64,000 nt of DNA from Gammaproteobacteria bacterium (GCA_009937615.1 JAACFB010000001.1:90616-154615), one strand, 5' to 3'; shown: positions 7,953 through 19,416, numbered from the stretch's first letter. Program-made: numbers and translations. Notes: generated from the sequence alone by a model not told the origin.

Positions 7953-10694
7953 TTACCTGAAGTCCTCGATCGCGCAGCGCAGCCGCCCACTCGTGAGGCG
8001 GTAACAGACATTGAGCTTGAAGCCCGTCGCGTCAACTGAAGGCGCATCGACGGCGATAACTGCATTAAACGCTGTGCCCGGCGCGACCGGTATGCGCGGG
8101 TCCGGATCGCCAACGAGGTATTCGTTCGGTTCCACGACACGGCTGCCGATTATTTCCTCGAAGCGATCGGTCAGTGACAGGTGAATGAGCGGGTAGGGCA
8201 GCGCTTTCTCGGACTTGTTGCCGACACGGGAATACACGGTCAGCCGCTGCTCATTCGCGTCGGTACTGCCCTTGGTCGCTTCGAATCGCCAGCCGCTGAT
8301 GTCCCAGTCCGGGGAGACAGGTTTACCGAGAACGCGATAAATTGGCCCGAGGGTACTGTTGAAAAACGGCAAGGTCGCCAGCGTCTCACGCGACTGGTGA
8401 ACGGCCTGCACGCCCAGTAACAGCAGCAGTGCAATGCCCCCGAAAAGCAGACCCCTGCGGATCGGCTGGTCTTCGTCGTCATCGTGATCGTGATCGACGG
8501 GGCTGCTCCAGGACTTGATCGCCTGCATGCTCAGCCGGCGGCTTCCCCGGCCGCCGGATCCGGCGCCGTTATCGTCGGCGAGGCGCTCGCGATCGAGTTC
8601 GCTGCGAACGAAATCGCCCTCCATGATGATCGTCTCGACGATCGGGCTTTCATCCTGTTCCGCAATGTCGCCTTTATCGGTGCCGCCTTCAGCAGGTATG
8701 TCTTCGGCGCCTCTTAACTGCTTTTGCACGATGGTGGATGCGAAGCCTTCCTCATCCTGGACCGCGATCGCGAGCAGATCCTGATCAATCATCATATTGA
8801 TCGTCTTTTCTTCCTCGGACAGCTCCGGGAGAGTCAGGTCGCCGGCGTTGTCACCGCCCTGGTCCGGCGCGTGCCGGTCGATCGGGTCCTGGTTGCCGTC
8901 CTCGAACCCCTTGTCGCGGTTAAGTTCTTGCTCGGAGTCGGTGTCTTCGAGCTCGCTGTCGTCCAGCGTATCGGCCCTGGCCAGGTCCGCGTCGGTGTCG
9001 TCGTCCTCGAGTGCTTCGTCGTGGGCCAGGTCGTCGTCGATATCGGCATCATCGAGCTCCGTGTCGTCGGTCAGGTCCGCGTCGATGTCGTCGTCATCAA
9101 ACTCCACGTATCGGGTGAGTTCATCCTCAGTCTCGTCGTCCTCGAGCTCCGTGTCGCCGTCGAGTTTGTCGTCCCGGGTCAGGTCGTCGTCGATCTCGGC
9201 GTCCTCGAGCTCCGTGTCGCCGGTCAGGTCCGCGTCGACGTCGTCGCCGTCGAGTTTGTCGTCCTCGAGCTCCGTGTCGCCGGCCAGGTCGTCGTCGGTG
9301 TCGATCTCGGCGTCATCGAACTCCACGTCGCGGGTAAGTTCATCCTCAGTCTCGCCATCCTCGAGCTCCGTGTCGCCGGCCAGGTCGTCGTCGATCTCGG
9401 CGTCATCGAACTCCACGTCGCGGGTAAGTTCGTCCTCAGTGTCGCCATCCTCGAACTTCGTGCCGCCGGTCCGGTCCGCGTCGATGTCGTCGCCGTCGAG
9501 TTCTCCGTCCCGGGTCAGCTCGTCGTCGGTGTCGTCGTCTTCGAGTTCTTCATCCCGGGTCAGCTCGTTGTCAGCCTCGTCGTCCTCGAGCTCCGTGTCG
9601 CCGGCCAGGTCGTCGTCGGTGTCGGCCGGCTTCCGTGCTTCGGAGGTGTCGCGTGCAGCCGCCTCGACCTCGAAAGCGGCGGCTATCAGGTCTTCGTCGA
9701 TCGACGTTTCCGTATCGTCTTCTTTGTACAGCGACTGGTCCGCCCCGGTTTCGGGATATTGGTCGAGGTCATCCTCGTCCATTAACGTGTGGAGGCCACT
9801 CAGGTCGATGCCTAATGTCTCGGCCTGAATCGCGAACTGCGTGTCCGTATCGAGCGGACCGTCGGCAGGCGATCGCGACTCGATATCGACCGATGCCACT
9901 GCCTCTGATCCTTCCCGGGAAAACTCCGCCGCCTCGTCAGCCGATTCCGGGGCGTCTTCTCCGCCGACCTCACCGAGCAGATCCTGCCACTCGTCCGGGT
10001 CGCCAAGCGCGAGATCGACCTGCGGGTCGTCAGGATCGCCGGGCGGCTCCGAGACCTCGATCATGGGCTCTGCCTCGGGTTCTTCCTCGACGTCGGATCC
10101 GAAGTCATCGGGTAACTGCGTGTTGTCGTCAAACCGCATTTCGTCGGCCGCAGGTGCTGATTCGTATTCGATTCGCCCGGCGTCTTCGATATCCGTTTCA
10201 CCGTCGACATCGGCGGACACGGGCGCGTCCGGCTCCTGCGTCTCCTCCGAGTCGCCCGTTTCCGCATCCTGCAAAATGAACTTCAAAGAGCCGGTATTTG
10301 TGTCAGCCGGTTCGACGGCCGCATGCTCATCCTGCGCTGTTTGAGAGTCGTCGTCGTCAAGATCGAGGACGCGCCACTCCACGCCCGTGTCCTCGATGCG
10401 GATATCTTCGCCGGCGAGCTGATCCAGCGTCTTGAGCAGCGCAGCGCTTTGCGCGGCCGATATGGTCCGTGGCGTTCTATCGGCGTCCAGATCGTCATCC
10501 GGTTCCGGGATCAGTTCCGGCAGCTGCGGTTCCGGGTCGTCTTGCAGCGGCGCTTCAGGTTTGGACTCTGAAAGGTAATCGAGCGCATTGAAAGCCCTAC
10601 GGCATCCGCCGCAGCGCACTTTGCCAGCAGCCTGCTTCAGTATGTCTGCGGTGACACGGAATGCTACGCCGCACTCAGGGCACTGGGTGTACAT
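7953..10694 (-). CDS. Zinc-ribbon / DUF3426 protein with a very long acidic repeat insert
   Basis: 913 residues in three parts. Residues 1-40 are an MJ0042-type zinc ribbon (MYTQCPECGVAFRVTADIL, then VRCGGCRRAFNAL). Residues 41 to about 745 are extremely acidic and poor in hydrophobics; about 355-590 hold degenerate repeats built on ELTRDVEFDD and DDLAGDTELEDD. A single membrane helix (LLFGGIALLLLLGVQAVH) follows, then a DUF3426 domain to the C-terminus. DUF3426 proteins beside prmA are usually only a few hundred residues, so the insert is exceptional. The topology suggests a cytoplasmic acidic tail and an extracytoplasmic DUF3426 domain. It starts 3 bases after the prmA stop. Function unknown. 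Confidence 0.85.
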   Translation of the reverse strand: MYTQCPECGVAFRVTADILKQAAGKVRCGGCRRAFNALDYLSESKPEAPLQDDPEPQLPELIPEPDDDLDADRTPRTISAAQSAALLKTLDQLAGEDIRIEDTGVEWRVLDLDDDDSQTAQDEHAAVEPADTNTGSLKFILQDAETGDSEETQEPDAPVSADVDGETDIEDAGRIEYESAPAADEMRFDDNTQLPDDFGSDVEEEPEAEPMIEVSEPPGDPDDPQVDLALGDPDEWQDLLGEVGGEDAPESADEAAEFSREGSEAVASVDIESRSPADGPLDTDTQFAIQAETLGIDLSGLHTLMDEDDLDQYPETGADQSLYKEDDTETSIDEDLIAAAFEVEAAARDTSEARKPADTDDDLAGDTELEDDEADNELTRDEELEDDDTDDELTRDGELDGDDIDADRTGGTKFEDGDTEDELTRDVEFDDAEIDDDLAGDTELEDGETEDELTRDVEFDDAEIDTDDDLAGDTELEDDKLDGDDVDADLTGDTELEDAEIDDDLTRDDKLDGDTELEDDETEDELTRYVEFDDDDIDADLTDDTELDDADIDDDLAHDEALEDDDTDADLARADTLDDSELEDTDSEQELNRDKGFEDGNQDPIDRHAPDQGGDNAGDLTLPELSEEEKTINMMIDQDLLAIAVQDEEGFASTIVQKQLRGAEDIPAEGGTDKGDIAEQDESPIVETIIMEGDFVRSELDRERLADDNGAGSGGRGSRRLSMQAIKSWSSPVDHDHDDDEDQPIRRGLLFGGIALLLLLGVQAVHQSRETLATLPFFNSTLGPIYRVLGKPVSPDWDISGWRFEATKGSTDANEQRLTVYSRVGNKSEKALPYPLIHLSLTDRFEEIIGSRVVEPNEYLVGDPDPRIPVAPGTAFNAVIAVDAPSVDATGFKLNVCYRLTSGRLRCAIEDFR
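8930..9620. repeat. Degenerate in-frame tandem repeats encoding acidic units
   Basis: Imperfect tandem repeats on the coding minus strand of the DUF3426 gene. Recurring plus-strand words are gagctccgtgtcgccgg, caggtcgtcgtcg and atcgaactccacgtcgcggg. The best copies lie near 9270-9440, where a unit of roughly 80-90 bases is repeated almost exactly. Copies are in frame and encode variants of DDLAGDTELEDD..TEDELTRDVEFDD. Expansion by slippage or unequal recombination is likely; the length may vary between strains. Confidence 0.8.
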
Positions 10695-10697
10695 CGC

Positions 10698-11624
10698 TCA
10701 ACCCTCGATCCTGCGACCGGTCAGTCGTGCCCAGGTCTGCCCGCCCTGTTCCCTCACAACCGGGCGATCGAACGCTATCCATGGCGCGTAGGCGTCGAGC
10801 ACATCATCGATCTGCTCGTAAAGTATGCCTGATAAAGCCAGTAAACGACCGATTTTGACATGGTGAGCGATCGACCCGGCGAGCTCGATCAGCGGTCCCG
10901 CGAGTATGTTGGCAACGACGACGTCGAACTCGCCCTGGATGTTCTTTGCGCCCTGTGTAACGGCCAGTCGTTCGATAACGCCGTTACGATGCGCGTTGCT
11001 GAGCGTTGCGGTGACGGCTTGCGGGTCGATATCTGTCGCGCTGGCGGACTGGCTGCCAAGCAACAGGGCCGCGATTGCGAGTACGCCCGAGCCGCAGCCA
11101 TAATCGAGCATCGTCGTGTCGGTCATCGGCAGTTCGTCGAGCCATTCAAGGCAGAGCGCCGTTGTCGCGTGGGTGCCGGTGCCAAAAGCCAGTCCAGGGT
11201 CTAGCCTGACGACGACGGCGTCATCGTCATCAACCGACGTGTCGCCTGGGCAGATCCAGAGACGCCTGCCGAACCGCATCGGCGAAAAGTCCTTCAGCCA
11301 CTCGCGTTCCCAAGCGCGATTCTCGACCGTACCTGCCAGGTGAGTCGGTAATTCGTCGATACCGCAAGCCTGGAGCAAGTCGTCTTCAAGTTTCTCGAGG
11401 TCTGTATCGGGCGCGAACAAGCCGCTGATCCGGGTCTTTCGCCACAACGGTGTTTCACCCGGAGCGGGCTCGAGTAAAGGCTTGTCACCGGCATCGGTCA
11501 GCGTGATTGAGTACACCCCGTGACGCGCGAATACAGCTTCAACCGTGTCCGGATTGAGCGTCTCTAGATCCATGACAAATTGTCGCCAATCTATTGCGTC
11601 GTCACTGTGCTCCGGATCACACAA
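10698..11624 (-). CDS. prmA: Ribosomal protein L11 methyltransferase
   Basis: SAM-dependent methyltransferase that trimethylates ribosomal protein L11. 308 residues. The N-terminal substrate domain includes [15 protein letters not shown] and [13 protein letters not shown]; the catalytic domain has [14 protein letters not shown] and the SAM loop [15 protein letters not shown], then [10 protein letters not shown]. The start used overlaps the accC stop by 8 bases, implying coupling; it is about 10 residues longer at the N-terminus than typical PrmA, and I see no better start before the conserved DWRQF. Confidence 0.95.
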   Translation of the reverse strand: MCDPEHSDDAIDWRQFVMDLETLNPDTVEAVFARHGVYSITLTDAGDKPLLEPAPGETPLWRKTRISGLFAPDTDLEKLEDDLLQACGIDELPTHLAGTVENRAWEREWLKDFSPMRFGRRLWICPGDTSVDDDDAVVVRLDPGLAFGTGTHATTALCLEWLDELPMTDTTMLDYGCGSGVLAIAALLLGSQSASATDIDPQAVTATLSNAHRNGVIERLAVTQGAKNIQGEFDVVVANILAGPLIELAGSIAHHVKIGRLLALSGILYEQIDDVLDAYAPWIAFDRPVVREQGGQTWARLTGRRIEG

Positions 11625-12960
11625 GACCGAGCCGTCTCTCCAGGTAATGAATATCCGTGCCGCCCTGCTGGAAGGCCGTGTGCTGAAAGATCTCCTGGTG
11701 CAGCGGCACGTTCGTCTTGATCCCCTCGATGACGATTTCGGTGAGTGCGTTTTTCATGCGTGCGATCGCGGCGTTTCGGTCGCCGCCGTGCGCGATGACC
11801 TTGCCGATCATGGAGTCGTAGAACGGCGGAACCCTGTAACCGCTGTAGATATGGCTGTCGACGCGCACGCCGGGGCCGCCCGGCGCGTGCCACAGCGTGA
11901 TCAATCCCGGCGAGGGCATGAACGTCTTCGGGTCTTCGGCATTGATGCGGCATTCGATCGCGTGGCCCATCACGCGAACCTGGTCCTGGGTAACACTCAG
12001 TTTTTCGCCGGCCGCTATACGCAACTGCTCACGCACGATATCGATACCCGTGATCATTTCGGTGACCGGGTGCTCGACCTGGAGTCGCGTATTCATCTCG
12101 ATGAAATAAAACTCGTCATCTTCGTACAGAAACTCGAATGTTCCTGCGCTGCGATAGCCGATTTCCTGGCAAGCCCTGACGCAGCGTTCGCCGATTCTGT
12201 TGCGTTGTTCCTCGCTGATACCGGGCGCGGGTGCTTCCTCGATGACTTTCTGATGGCGACGCTGCATTGAGCAGTCTCGTTCGCCGAGGTGGATCGCGTT
12301 GCCGTGGCTGTCGGCCAGGACCTGAAACTCGACGTGGCGCGGATGTTCCAGGAATTTTTCCATGTACACGGTGTCGTTGCTGAAGGCCGCGCGTGCTTCG
12401 GCTTTGGTAACCGTGATTGCAGCGATCAGCGACGCCTCAGCGTGCACAACCCGCATGCCGCGGCCGCCGCCACCCCCGGCCGCCTTGATGATGATCGGGT
12501 ACCCAATGCTGCGGGCAATCCGGATATTTTCGTCGTGGTCGTCCCCGAGGGGACCGTCCGAGCCAGGCACGCACGGGACGCCGGCGGCCTTCATCGCGCG
12601 GATGGCCGACACCTTGTCGCCCATGAGGCGTATCGCGCTTGCTGGCGGGCCGATAAAAACGAAGCCGCTCGACTCTACGCGCTCCGCGAAGTCGGCATTC
12701 TCTGAGAGAAATCCGTAACCCGGGTGAACGCCGACCGCATCGGTTACTTCAGCGGCGCTGATGATGGCGGGCATGTCGAGATAACTATCGGCCGATGGCG
12801 GCGGACCTATGCAAACGGTCTCGTCCGACAGCAATACATGCTTGAGGTTATTGTCCGCTGTTGAATGAACGGCGACGGTCTTGATGCCCATTTCGCGGCA
12901 GGCGCGAAGAATGCGCAGGGCAATCTCGCCTCGATTGGCTATGACGACTTTATCGAGCAT
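11617..12960 (-). CDS. accC: Acetyl-CoA carboxylase, biotin carboxylase subunit
   Basis: Carboxylates the biotin on AccB using bicarbonate and ATP, the first committed step of fatty acid synthesis. 447 residues. Starts [23 protein letters not shown]-grasp loop [12 protein letters not shown] at about 159-170; [32 protein letters not shown]; and the [17 protein letters not shown] active-site segment. It follows accB by 15 bases and overlaps prmA. Confidence 0.98.
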   Translation of the reverse strand: MLDKVVIANRGEIALRILRACREMGIKTVAVHSTADNNLKHVLLSDETVCIGPPPSADSYLDMPAIISAAEVTDAVGVHPGYGFLSENADFAERVESSGFVFIGPPASAIRLMGDKVSAIRAMKAAGVPCVPGSDGPLGDDHDENIRIARSIGYPIIIKAAGGGGGRGMRVVHAEASLIAAITVTKAEARAAFSNDTVYMEKFLEHPRHVEFQVLADSHGNAIHLGERDCSMQRRHQKVIEEAPAPGISEEQRNRIGERCVRACQEIGYRSAGTFEFLYEDDEFYFIEMNTRLQVEHPVTEMITGIDIVREQLRIAAGEKLSVTQDQVRVMGHAIECRINAEDPKTFMPSPGLITLWHAPGGPGVRVDSHIYSGYRVPPFYDSMIGKVIAHGGDRNAAIARMKNALTEIVIEGIKTNVPLHQEIFQHTAFQQGGTDIHYLERRLGLV

Positions 12961-12975
12961 TGCTATCGCTTCCGC

Positions 12976-13449
12976 TCAGACGCCATGCCGCTGGTCTATG
13001 ACGAAGAGAGTCTGGCCGTATTCGATCGGTTCCCCGTTCTGTACCCGGATCGACTTGATGACTCCGGACACGTCGGCCTCGATCTGGTTCATCATCTTCA
13101 TTGCCTCGATGATGCAGAGCGTATCGCCCTCGCTGACGCGGTCACCAACCTGCACGTAAGGCGCTGCGCCGGGCGAGGGCGCGGCATAGTAAGTTCCGAC
13201 CATCGGCGCGGAGACGAGAAAGCCATCGTCTTCGGGCTCGGCCGCCGGTGCCGCCGTGGCCACCGGAGCGGCCGCCGCTGCGGGAGCAGGTGCGGGAGCA
13301 TGCGCGGGAACGGGCGCCGTGATCGCGACCGGCGCGTCCTTCGAATACCGGCTGATGCGGACGGACTCTTCTCCCTCCGTGATTTCGATCTCGGCAATGC
13401 CCGACTCGTCGAGCAGCTCAATCAGTTTTTTTACCTTTCGAATATCCAT
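12976..13449 (-). CDS. accB: Biotin carboxyl carrier protein of acetyl-CoA carboxylase
   Basis: Carries biotin between AccC and the carboxyltransferase. 157 residues: N-terminal [23 protein letters not shown] region, an Ala/Pro-rich linker at about 40-72, and the biotinyl domain with the attachment lysine in IEAMKMMNQ (K118). The start codon shares one base with the aroQ stop (TAATG), which predicts translational coupling. Confidence 0.97.
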   Translation of the reverse strand: MDIRKVKKLIELLDESGIAEIEITEGEESVRISRYSKDAPVAITAPVPAHAPAPAPAAAAAPVATAAPAAEPEDDGFLVSAPMVGTYYAAPSPGAAPYVQVGDRVSEGDTLCIIEAMKMMNQIEADVSGVIKSIRVQNGEPIEYGQTLFVIDQRHGV

Positions 13450-13901
13450 TATTGTTCCTCGGCTTTCGCAAGGTGTTGGCTTGCGGCATGCAGCGCCAGT
13501 TCGTACCCGAGAGCGCCAAATCCAAATAAACAGCTTTGCGCTATATCACTGAAGTAGCTGTTGTGACGAAATTCCTCCCTCGCGAACGTATTGCTCAGAT
13601 GAATTTCGATAAACGGGATCGCCACCGCGAGAAACGCATCTCGCAGGGCAATGCTCGTGTGAGTGAATGCGCCGGGATTGAAAATGATGAAGTCGACGCC
13701 GTCCGCTGCCGCTTTTTGAACCCTGTCGATCAGCTCGTGTTCGGCATTGCTCTGGAAGCAGTCAAGCTGGTGCCCGAGCTCTTCGGCGACATCGATGCAG
13801 TTGGCCTCGATGTCCTCGAGCCGCGTGGCCCCGTAAACCTCCGGTTCACGCGAGCCAAGCAGGTTCAGGTTCGGGCCATTTAGGAGTAAAAAACTGGACA
13901 T
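13449..13901 (-). CDS. aroQ: Type II 3-dehydroquinate dehydratase
   Basis: Third step of the shikimate pathway. 150 residues, typical of the dodecameric type II enzyme. Family signature [21 protein letters not shown] with the catalytic Tyr, [25 protein letters not shown] with the catalytic His, and EIHLSN. It is first in the aroQ-accB-accC-prma block, the usual gammaproteobacterial position. Its promoter should lie in 13902-14190. Confidence 0.97.
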   Translation of the reverse strand: MSSFLLLNGPNLNLLGSREPEVYGATRLEDIEANCIDVAEELGHQLDCFQSNAEHELIDRVQKAAADGVDFIIFNPGAFTHTSIALRDAFLAVAIPFIEIHLSNTFAREEFRHNSYFSDIAQSCLFGFGALGYELALHAASQHLAKAEEQ

Positions 13902-14190
13902 TTATCGCCGTTCGAAACCAGTTCACCGAAGATGGCTGCAATTCTAGCTAATTTCTCAGACTTTAGCGCGAGTTTCTGACCCGGCTCTCGTCCGTGCCGG
14001 CCCCGGTGTGTGCCGGTGCCTGATCCCCGGGCCATCGAGCGGTTTGCGGCTGCCCAGAAACTTGCCCTAAACCACAATCCTCCGCGGGGCTGGCGCGCAA
14101 TTAGATTGAAGGGGACTCAGCGGCAGCCGTCAGTCTGCACTGATTGAGCGAATAATAATTGGAGGATTGATGATCGCAGTGACGCCATGC
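13902..14190. other. Intergenic region between aroQ and tlpA
   Basis: 289 bases without a gene. It must hold the 3' end of the dsbD-tlpA transcript and probably the start of the aroQ-accBC transcript, both on the minus strand. An AT-richer stretch at about 13935-13965 reads, on the minus strand, with a TAGAAT hexamer that could be a -10 element, but I see no good -35 at the right spacing. No clear intrinsic terminator is visible. Confidence 0.4.
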
Positions 14191-14814
14191 TCACAGCGAG
14201 TTGATCGTCTCGCGAACGGCGTCTTTATCGATCTCGCCACGATCCAGTTGGGCCAGGACCGCCGCTATTTCGATGAGGTGTTCCTCGTGTATTTCGCCCA
14301 TGTGAGTGCCGACCAGCTCACCGTCACTTGCCACGACCATCGTAAACGGCAGGCCGATGAAGTCGACGCCCGATGACTCGGCAACCGCCATCGCATCCGT
14401 TTCTCCGACCAGGATCGGGTAGTTGAAGTCGGTCTCCTCGGCGTAAGCAATGACCGGCTCCATGAAATCGACGGCAATGCCGATGACCTGTAACCCGTTG
14501 CCGGCGTGCTGATCCTGGAATGCCTTGAGCAGCGGGATTTCACGCCGGCACGGGGCGCACCATGTCGCCCAGAAATTCAGCAGGCGATGGCTGCCGGCCC
14601 ATTCGTCAAAATCACGCTGCCGGCCTTCGATGTCGGATAACGCAAAAGAAACGTTCACGGGGTCTGAGGCGGCGGCCGGTTCGGCGGCAACCACGGCTTC
14701 CTGGTCGCGCAGCGCTGTTGTTTCTTGAGCAGTCGGAAGTTTTGCAGCGTAAAACAGAGCGCCGGCCATCAGGGCGACAAAAGCAGAAGCAAGAAGCAGG
14801 AAAGAACGTTGCAC
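14191..14814 (-). CDS. TlpA-like periplasmic thioredoxin-family protein
   Basis: Membrane-anchored thiol-disulfide oxidoreductase facing the periplasm. 207 residues: an N-terminal signal anchor (FLLLASAFVALMAGALFYAA), a low-complexity linker, then a thioredoxin/AhpC-TSA domain with NFWATWCAPCRREIP (catalytic C86 and C89) and the cis-Pro region SGVDFIGLPFTMVV. It begins 12 bases after dsbD, so DsbD is its probable electron donor. The substrate could be apocytochrome c or another envelope thiol; this cannot be decided here. Confidence 0.88.
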   Translation of the reverse strand: MQRSFLLLASAFVALMAGALFYAAKLPTAQETTALRDQEAVVAAEPAAASDPVNVSFALSDIEGRQRDFDEWAGSHRLLNFWATWCAPCRREIPLLKAFQDQHAGNGLQVIGIAVDFMEPVIAYAEETDFNYPILVGETDAMAVAESSGVDFIGLPFTMVVASDGELVGTHMGEIHEEHLIEIAAVLAQLDRGEIDKDAVRETINSL

Positions 14815-14826
14815 GTCAGGGCCTTC

Positions 14827-17073
14827 TCAGGTTGTTTGCAAAGGCAATGCTGCGGGCGCCGCTGCAAAGGCCTTTTGCACATGTTCTCTAAAGTCGATCG
14901 CTTTCATGTAACCAACAACTTCGTAGCCGTGCCGCTGCCGGCCATCGGTGCCGAAGAATATAATCGTCGGCGGGCCGAAAACACTGAATCGCTTCAGCAG
15001 GGCTTGGTCCTGCTCGTCGTTTTTCGTGACATCGGCCTGCAATAATACCGTGTTTTCAAGCGCGGCCTGCACGCCGGCATCGGTGAAGGTATAGGTTTCC
15101 ATTTCGATGCAGGAGACACACCAGTCGGCATAGAAGTCGAGCATTGCGGTCTTGCCCAGGCTGGATGCGGTCTCTAACTCGCGGTCGAGATCGTCAACGG
15201 TCTTGATGCGCCGGAACTCGATATGCCGTTCCTCGGCGACCATCGTGCCGCCAATATTGATCGTTGCCAACGGCTTGAGGGGATTGCTGCCGCCCGTGAG
15301 GGCGCCGAGAAACAGCAGCAGGCCATAGACAACAGCCAGGACGCCGAAACCCTTGCCGAGCTTCCGGGAAACCGGGGCATCGGCGGCCAGCTGGGTGAGC
15401 CCGCCCATGAATACGCCGGCCATGAATACCAACCCCGCCCAGAGGGCCAGCGTGATGCTCCCCGGCAGGATCCGTGACAGCATCCAGATAGCAAGGCCGA
15501 GCAGCATGAATCCGAACGAGGCCTTGACTGCCACCATCCAGCCGCCGGCCCTGGGCAACAGGTGCCCCTGCGCAGCGCCGACAGCCAGCAGCGGAGCGCC
15601 CATGCCGAGGCTCATCGCGAACAAGGATAAACCGCCGCGCACCATATCGCCGCTCTGAGCCATAACTGTCAGGCTTGCGATCAGGGCAGGGGCGACACAG
15701 GCCGTAACGATAAGCGCCGACAGGGCACCCATGATGAATGCGCCGATCGTGGTGCCACTTTTCTGGCTACCGCTGATCGATGCAAGCCGGCTCTGAATGC
15801 CGCTCGGCATCTGCAGGTCGTAGCCGCCGAACATGGCGAGTGCGAGCAATACGAAGAAACCCGAGAACAAGATCAGAACCCAGGGCTGGTTGAACGTCGC
15901 CTGCAGCTGGGCGCCGGCTGCCGCCGCCACAATGCCGGCTGCCGTGTACACAAGGGCCATGCCCATCACGTAGCTGAGCGCCAGCGTAAAGCCGCGCATA
16001 GGGCTCGTCCGGTGGCCTTCGCCAGCAATGATGGACGTCAGGATCGGGATCATCGGCAGCACGCACGGCGTGAATGCCAGGAGCAGGCCAAGTCCGAAAA
16101 ACGTTATGAGCACCCAGCCGACATTTGCCTCGGTGATGAGCTTTGCAAGCCGGCCCTGTTCAGAGACCGGCGGCACGGATGAACGCAACGCCGTCAAATC
16201 AGTGATCGCGGTTGCCGCAGGCAGTGCGACGCTGAATACGGCCGTTTGTGGCAAATAGCACAGGCCGGCATCTGCACAACCCTGGAACCCGAGTTCGAGC
16301 TCGACCTGCGTCGCATCGGGAGTGGCGCGCGCGAGCGTCAGGCGGCCGATCACGTCGTTGTAGTACACCTCGGATTCGCCAAAGAACTCGTCAACTTTGA
16401 TCTTGCCTTTCGGCAGCTCGAGTTGACCGGCCATTACGCCGTCGCTCAATGAGCGTACCGACAGCTTGTCCCTGTAAAGGTAGTAGCCGGGGATGATCCG
16501 AAACCCCACCTCGACCGTATTGCCATCGATTGCAAGGACGTCGGGGAAAAAGACCTCTTCCGGAGGCGGAAAGTCATCGACGCCGGCAGGAGAGTCGCCG
16601 AATGCGCCGAGATCGAGTTTCGGCTTGATCGCGGCCGGCTGGCGAAGCGTTACCTCTTCGGTCCAGACCTGGGGCGGGTAGCACAGGCCGATGTCAGCGC
16701 AGCCCTGGCTCTTGATGATTAGCTGCATCGACTCGGGGCGATCGCCATCGATCCGATACGGCACGTTTACGTAGAAATGTTCGCGGTAGACCTGCTGTTT
16801 ACCAAAGAATTCATCTTCGTGTTCGAGGCCGTCAGGCAGCCGCGCCTCCCCAAGGACGACGGCATCGGTGCCGCTCTCGAATCCGAGCTTGTTGCGGTAC
16901 AGGTAATAGCCTTTCTCGATCGCCCAGTCGACCTCGATCGCATCACCGGTATCCGTGGTTGCGTAACGATAGGCAACCTCCGGGCGCAACGGATCCTCGT
17001 CCTGGGCCAGCGCAAACCCGAGCGGCGTGAGCAGCAGCAGGAGGATGCGGGCGAGAGGGTGGCTTTTCATCAT
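14827..17073 (-). CDS. dsbD: Thiol:disulfide interchange protein DsbD with two N-terminal alpha domains
   Basis: Moves reducing power from cytoplasmic thioredoxin across the inner membrane to periplasmic thiol proteins. 748 residues against about 565 in E. coli. After a signal peptide come two tandem DsbD-alpha domains, each with its own cysteine pair: GCADIGLCYPPQ in the first and GCADAGLCYLPQ in the second. An eight-helix beta domain with LLLAFTPCVLPMIPIL and TACVAPALIAS follows, then the gamma thioredoxin domain with YADWCVSCIEME (C652, C655). The start is one of two adjacent ATG codons. tlpA follows directly. Confidence 0.95.
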   Translation of the reverse strand: MMKSHPLARILLLLLTPLGFALAQDEDPLRPEVAYRYATTDTGDAIEVDWAIEKGYYLYRNKLGFESGTDAVVLGEARLPDGLEHEDEFFGKQQVYREHFYVNVPYRIDGDRPESMQLIIKSQGCADIGLCYPPQVWTEEVTLRQPAAIKPKLDLGAFGDSPAGVDDFPPPEEVFFPDVLAIDGNTVEVGFRIIPGYYLYRDKLSVRSLSDGVMAGQLELPKGKIKVDEFFGESEVYYNDVIGRLTLARATPDATQVELELGFQGCADAGLCYLPQTAVFSVALPAATAITDLTALRSSVPPVSEQGRLAKLITEANVGWVLITFFGLGLLLAFTPCVLPMIPILTSIIAGEGHRTSPMRGFTLALSYVMGMALVYTAAGIVAAAAGAQLQATFNQPWVLILFSGFFVLLALAMFGGYDLQMPSGIQSRLASISGSQKSGTTIGAFIMGALSALIVTACVAPALIASLTVMAQSGDMVRGGLSLFAMSLGMGAPLLAVGAAQGHLLPRAGGWMVAVKASFGFMLLGLAIWMLSRILPGSITLALWAGLVFMAGVFMGGLTQLAADAPVSRKLGKGFGVLAVVYGLLLFLGALTGGSNPLKPLATINIGGTMVAEERHIEFRRIKTVDDLDRELETASSLGKTAMLDFYADWCVSCIEMETYTFTDAGVQAALENTVLLQADVTKNDEQDQALLKRFSVFGPPTIIFFGTDGRQRHGYEVVGYMKAIDFREHVQKAFAAAPAALPLQTT

Positions 17074-17233
17074 AGGTGTGTCCGGGCCAGGCGCCTCGCC
17101 TGAATGCCGATATAGACCGTCCCTGGTCCGAAATGTTACGCGAATCAGGGTCCGGGCGGCGCAGGATACCCGCGGTGGGCAGCGGTGTCATCGACCCAGG
17201 TCAAGTTTTTGCCATCATCACGGTGCAATAGAG

Positions 17234-17262
17234 CTTGAAATTTGCCGGCGCATCCCTATTAT
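17234..17262 (+). promoter_or_regulatory. Sigma32-like heat-shock promoter of groESL
   Basis: A CTTGAA -35 element (17234-17239) and a CCCTATTAT -10 element (17254-17262) separated by 14 bases, close to the RpoH consensus CTTGAA-N13-17-CCCCATNTA. The -10 overlaps the first arm of the CIRCE operator. Assigned by motif only. Confidence 0.6.
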
Positions 17263-17288
17263 TAGCACTCCCAACGACCGAGTGCTAA
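17262..17288 (+). promoter_or_regulatory. CIRCE operator (HrcA binding site)
   Basis: TTAGCACTC, 9-base spacer, GAGTGCTAA: both arms match the CIRCE consensus exactly. HrcA is expected to bind here and repress groESL until heat stress. It lies 66 bases upstream of the groES ATG and covers the -10 and start region of the promoter. Confidence 0.95.
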
Positions 17289-17354
17289 TAGCCAGTGGTC
17301 AGGAAACCCGCATAAAGTCGGTTAAAAATCAATAAATTATAGGAGATAAACACC

Positions 17355-17645
17355 ATGAAGATTCGTCCGCTTCATGATCGAGTCATCGTCAAGCGCATGG
17401 AAGAAGAGCGCACATCGCCCGGCGGAATCGTTATTCCGGACGCTGCGACGGAGAAACCGATCAAGGGTGAAGTCATCGCGGCCGGCAACGGCAAAATTCT
17501 CGACAGTGGCGACGTTCGTGCCCTTGACGTCAAGGTCGGCGACAAGGTCCTGTTCGGCAAGTACGCCGGGACGGAAGTCAAGGTCGATGGAGAAGAGCTG
17601 CTGGTGATGAAGGAAGACGACATCATGGCAGTGATCGAAAGCTGA
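17355..17645 (+). CDS. groES: Co-chaperonin GroES
   Basis: 10-kDa lid of the GroEL chamber. 96 residues: [18 protein letters not shown], the mobile loop with [18 protein letters not shown], and C-terminal [14 protein letters not shown] good ribosome-binding site, AGGAG at 17341-17345, lies 9 bases before the ATG. First gene of the groESL operon behind the CIRCE/sigma32 control region. Confidence 0.98.
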   Translation: MKIRPLHDRVIVKRMEEERTSPGGIVIPDAATEKPIKGEVIAAGNGKILDSGDVRALDVKVGDKVLFGKYAGTEVKVDGEELLVMKEDDIMAVIES

Positions 17646-17694
17646 TCATCGCCATACCCGGTACGGAATACCCATTCAAAATTAGCGGCGCTAG

Positions 17695-19365
<1,671 letters not shown>

Positions 19366-19390
19366 GTCAGTCGCCATCGAGCAAAGAAAA

Positions 19391-19416
19391 GCCCGGCACC
19401 TGCCGGGCTTTTTTTT
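19391..19416. terminator. Intrinsic terminator after groEL, probably bidirectional
   Basis: GCCCGGC stem, ACCT loop, GCCGGGC stem, followed by eight T. On the other strand the same hairpin is followed by a U-rich run (from aaagaaaa at 19383-19390), so it can also end the msrPQ transcript, whose last stop is at 19467. Confidence 0.9.

Noticed and set aside
8930..9620. CRISPR-like repeated words
   Set aside because: Repeats are in frame inside a coding gene, variable in length and without uniform spacers.
8724..9828. Plus-strand frames rich in Ser or Val opposite the acidic repeat
   Set aside because: They mirror the Asp/Glu repeat of the DUF3426 gene and have no start signal or known domain.
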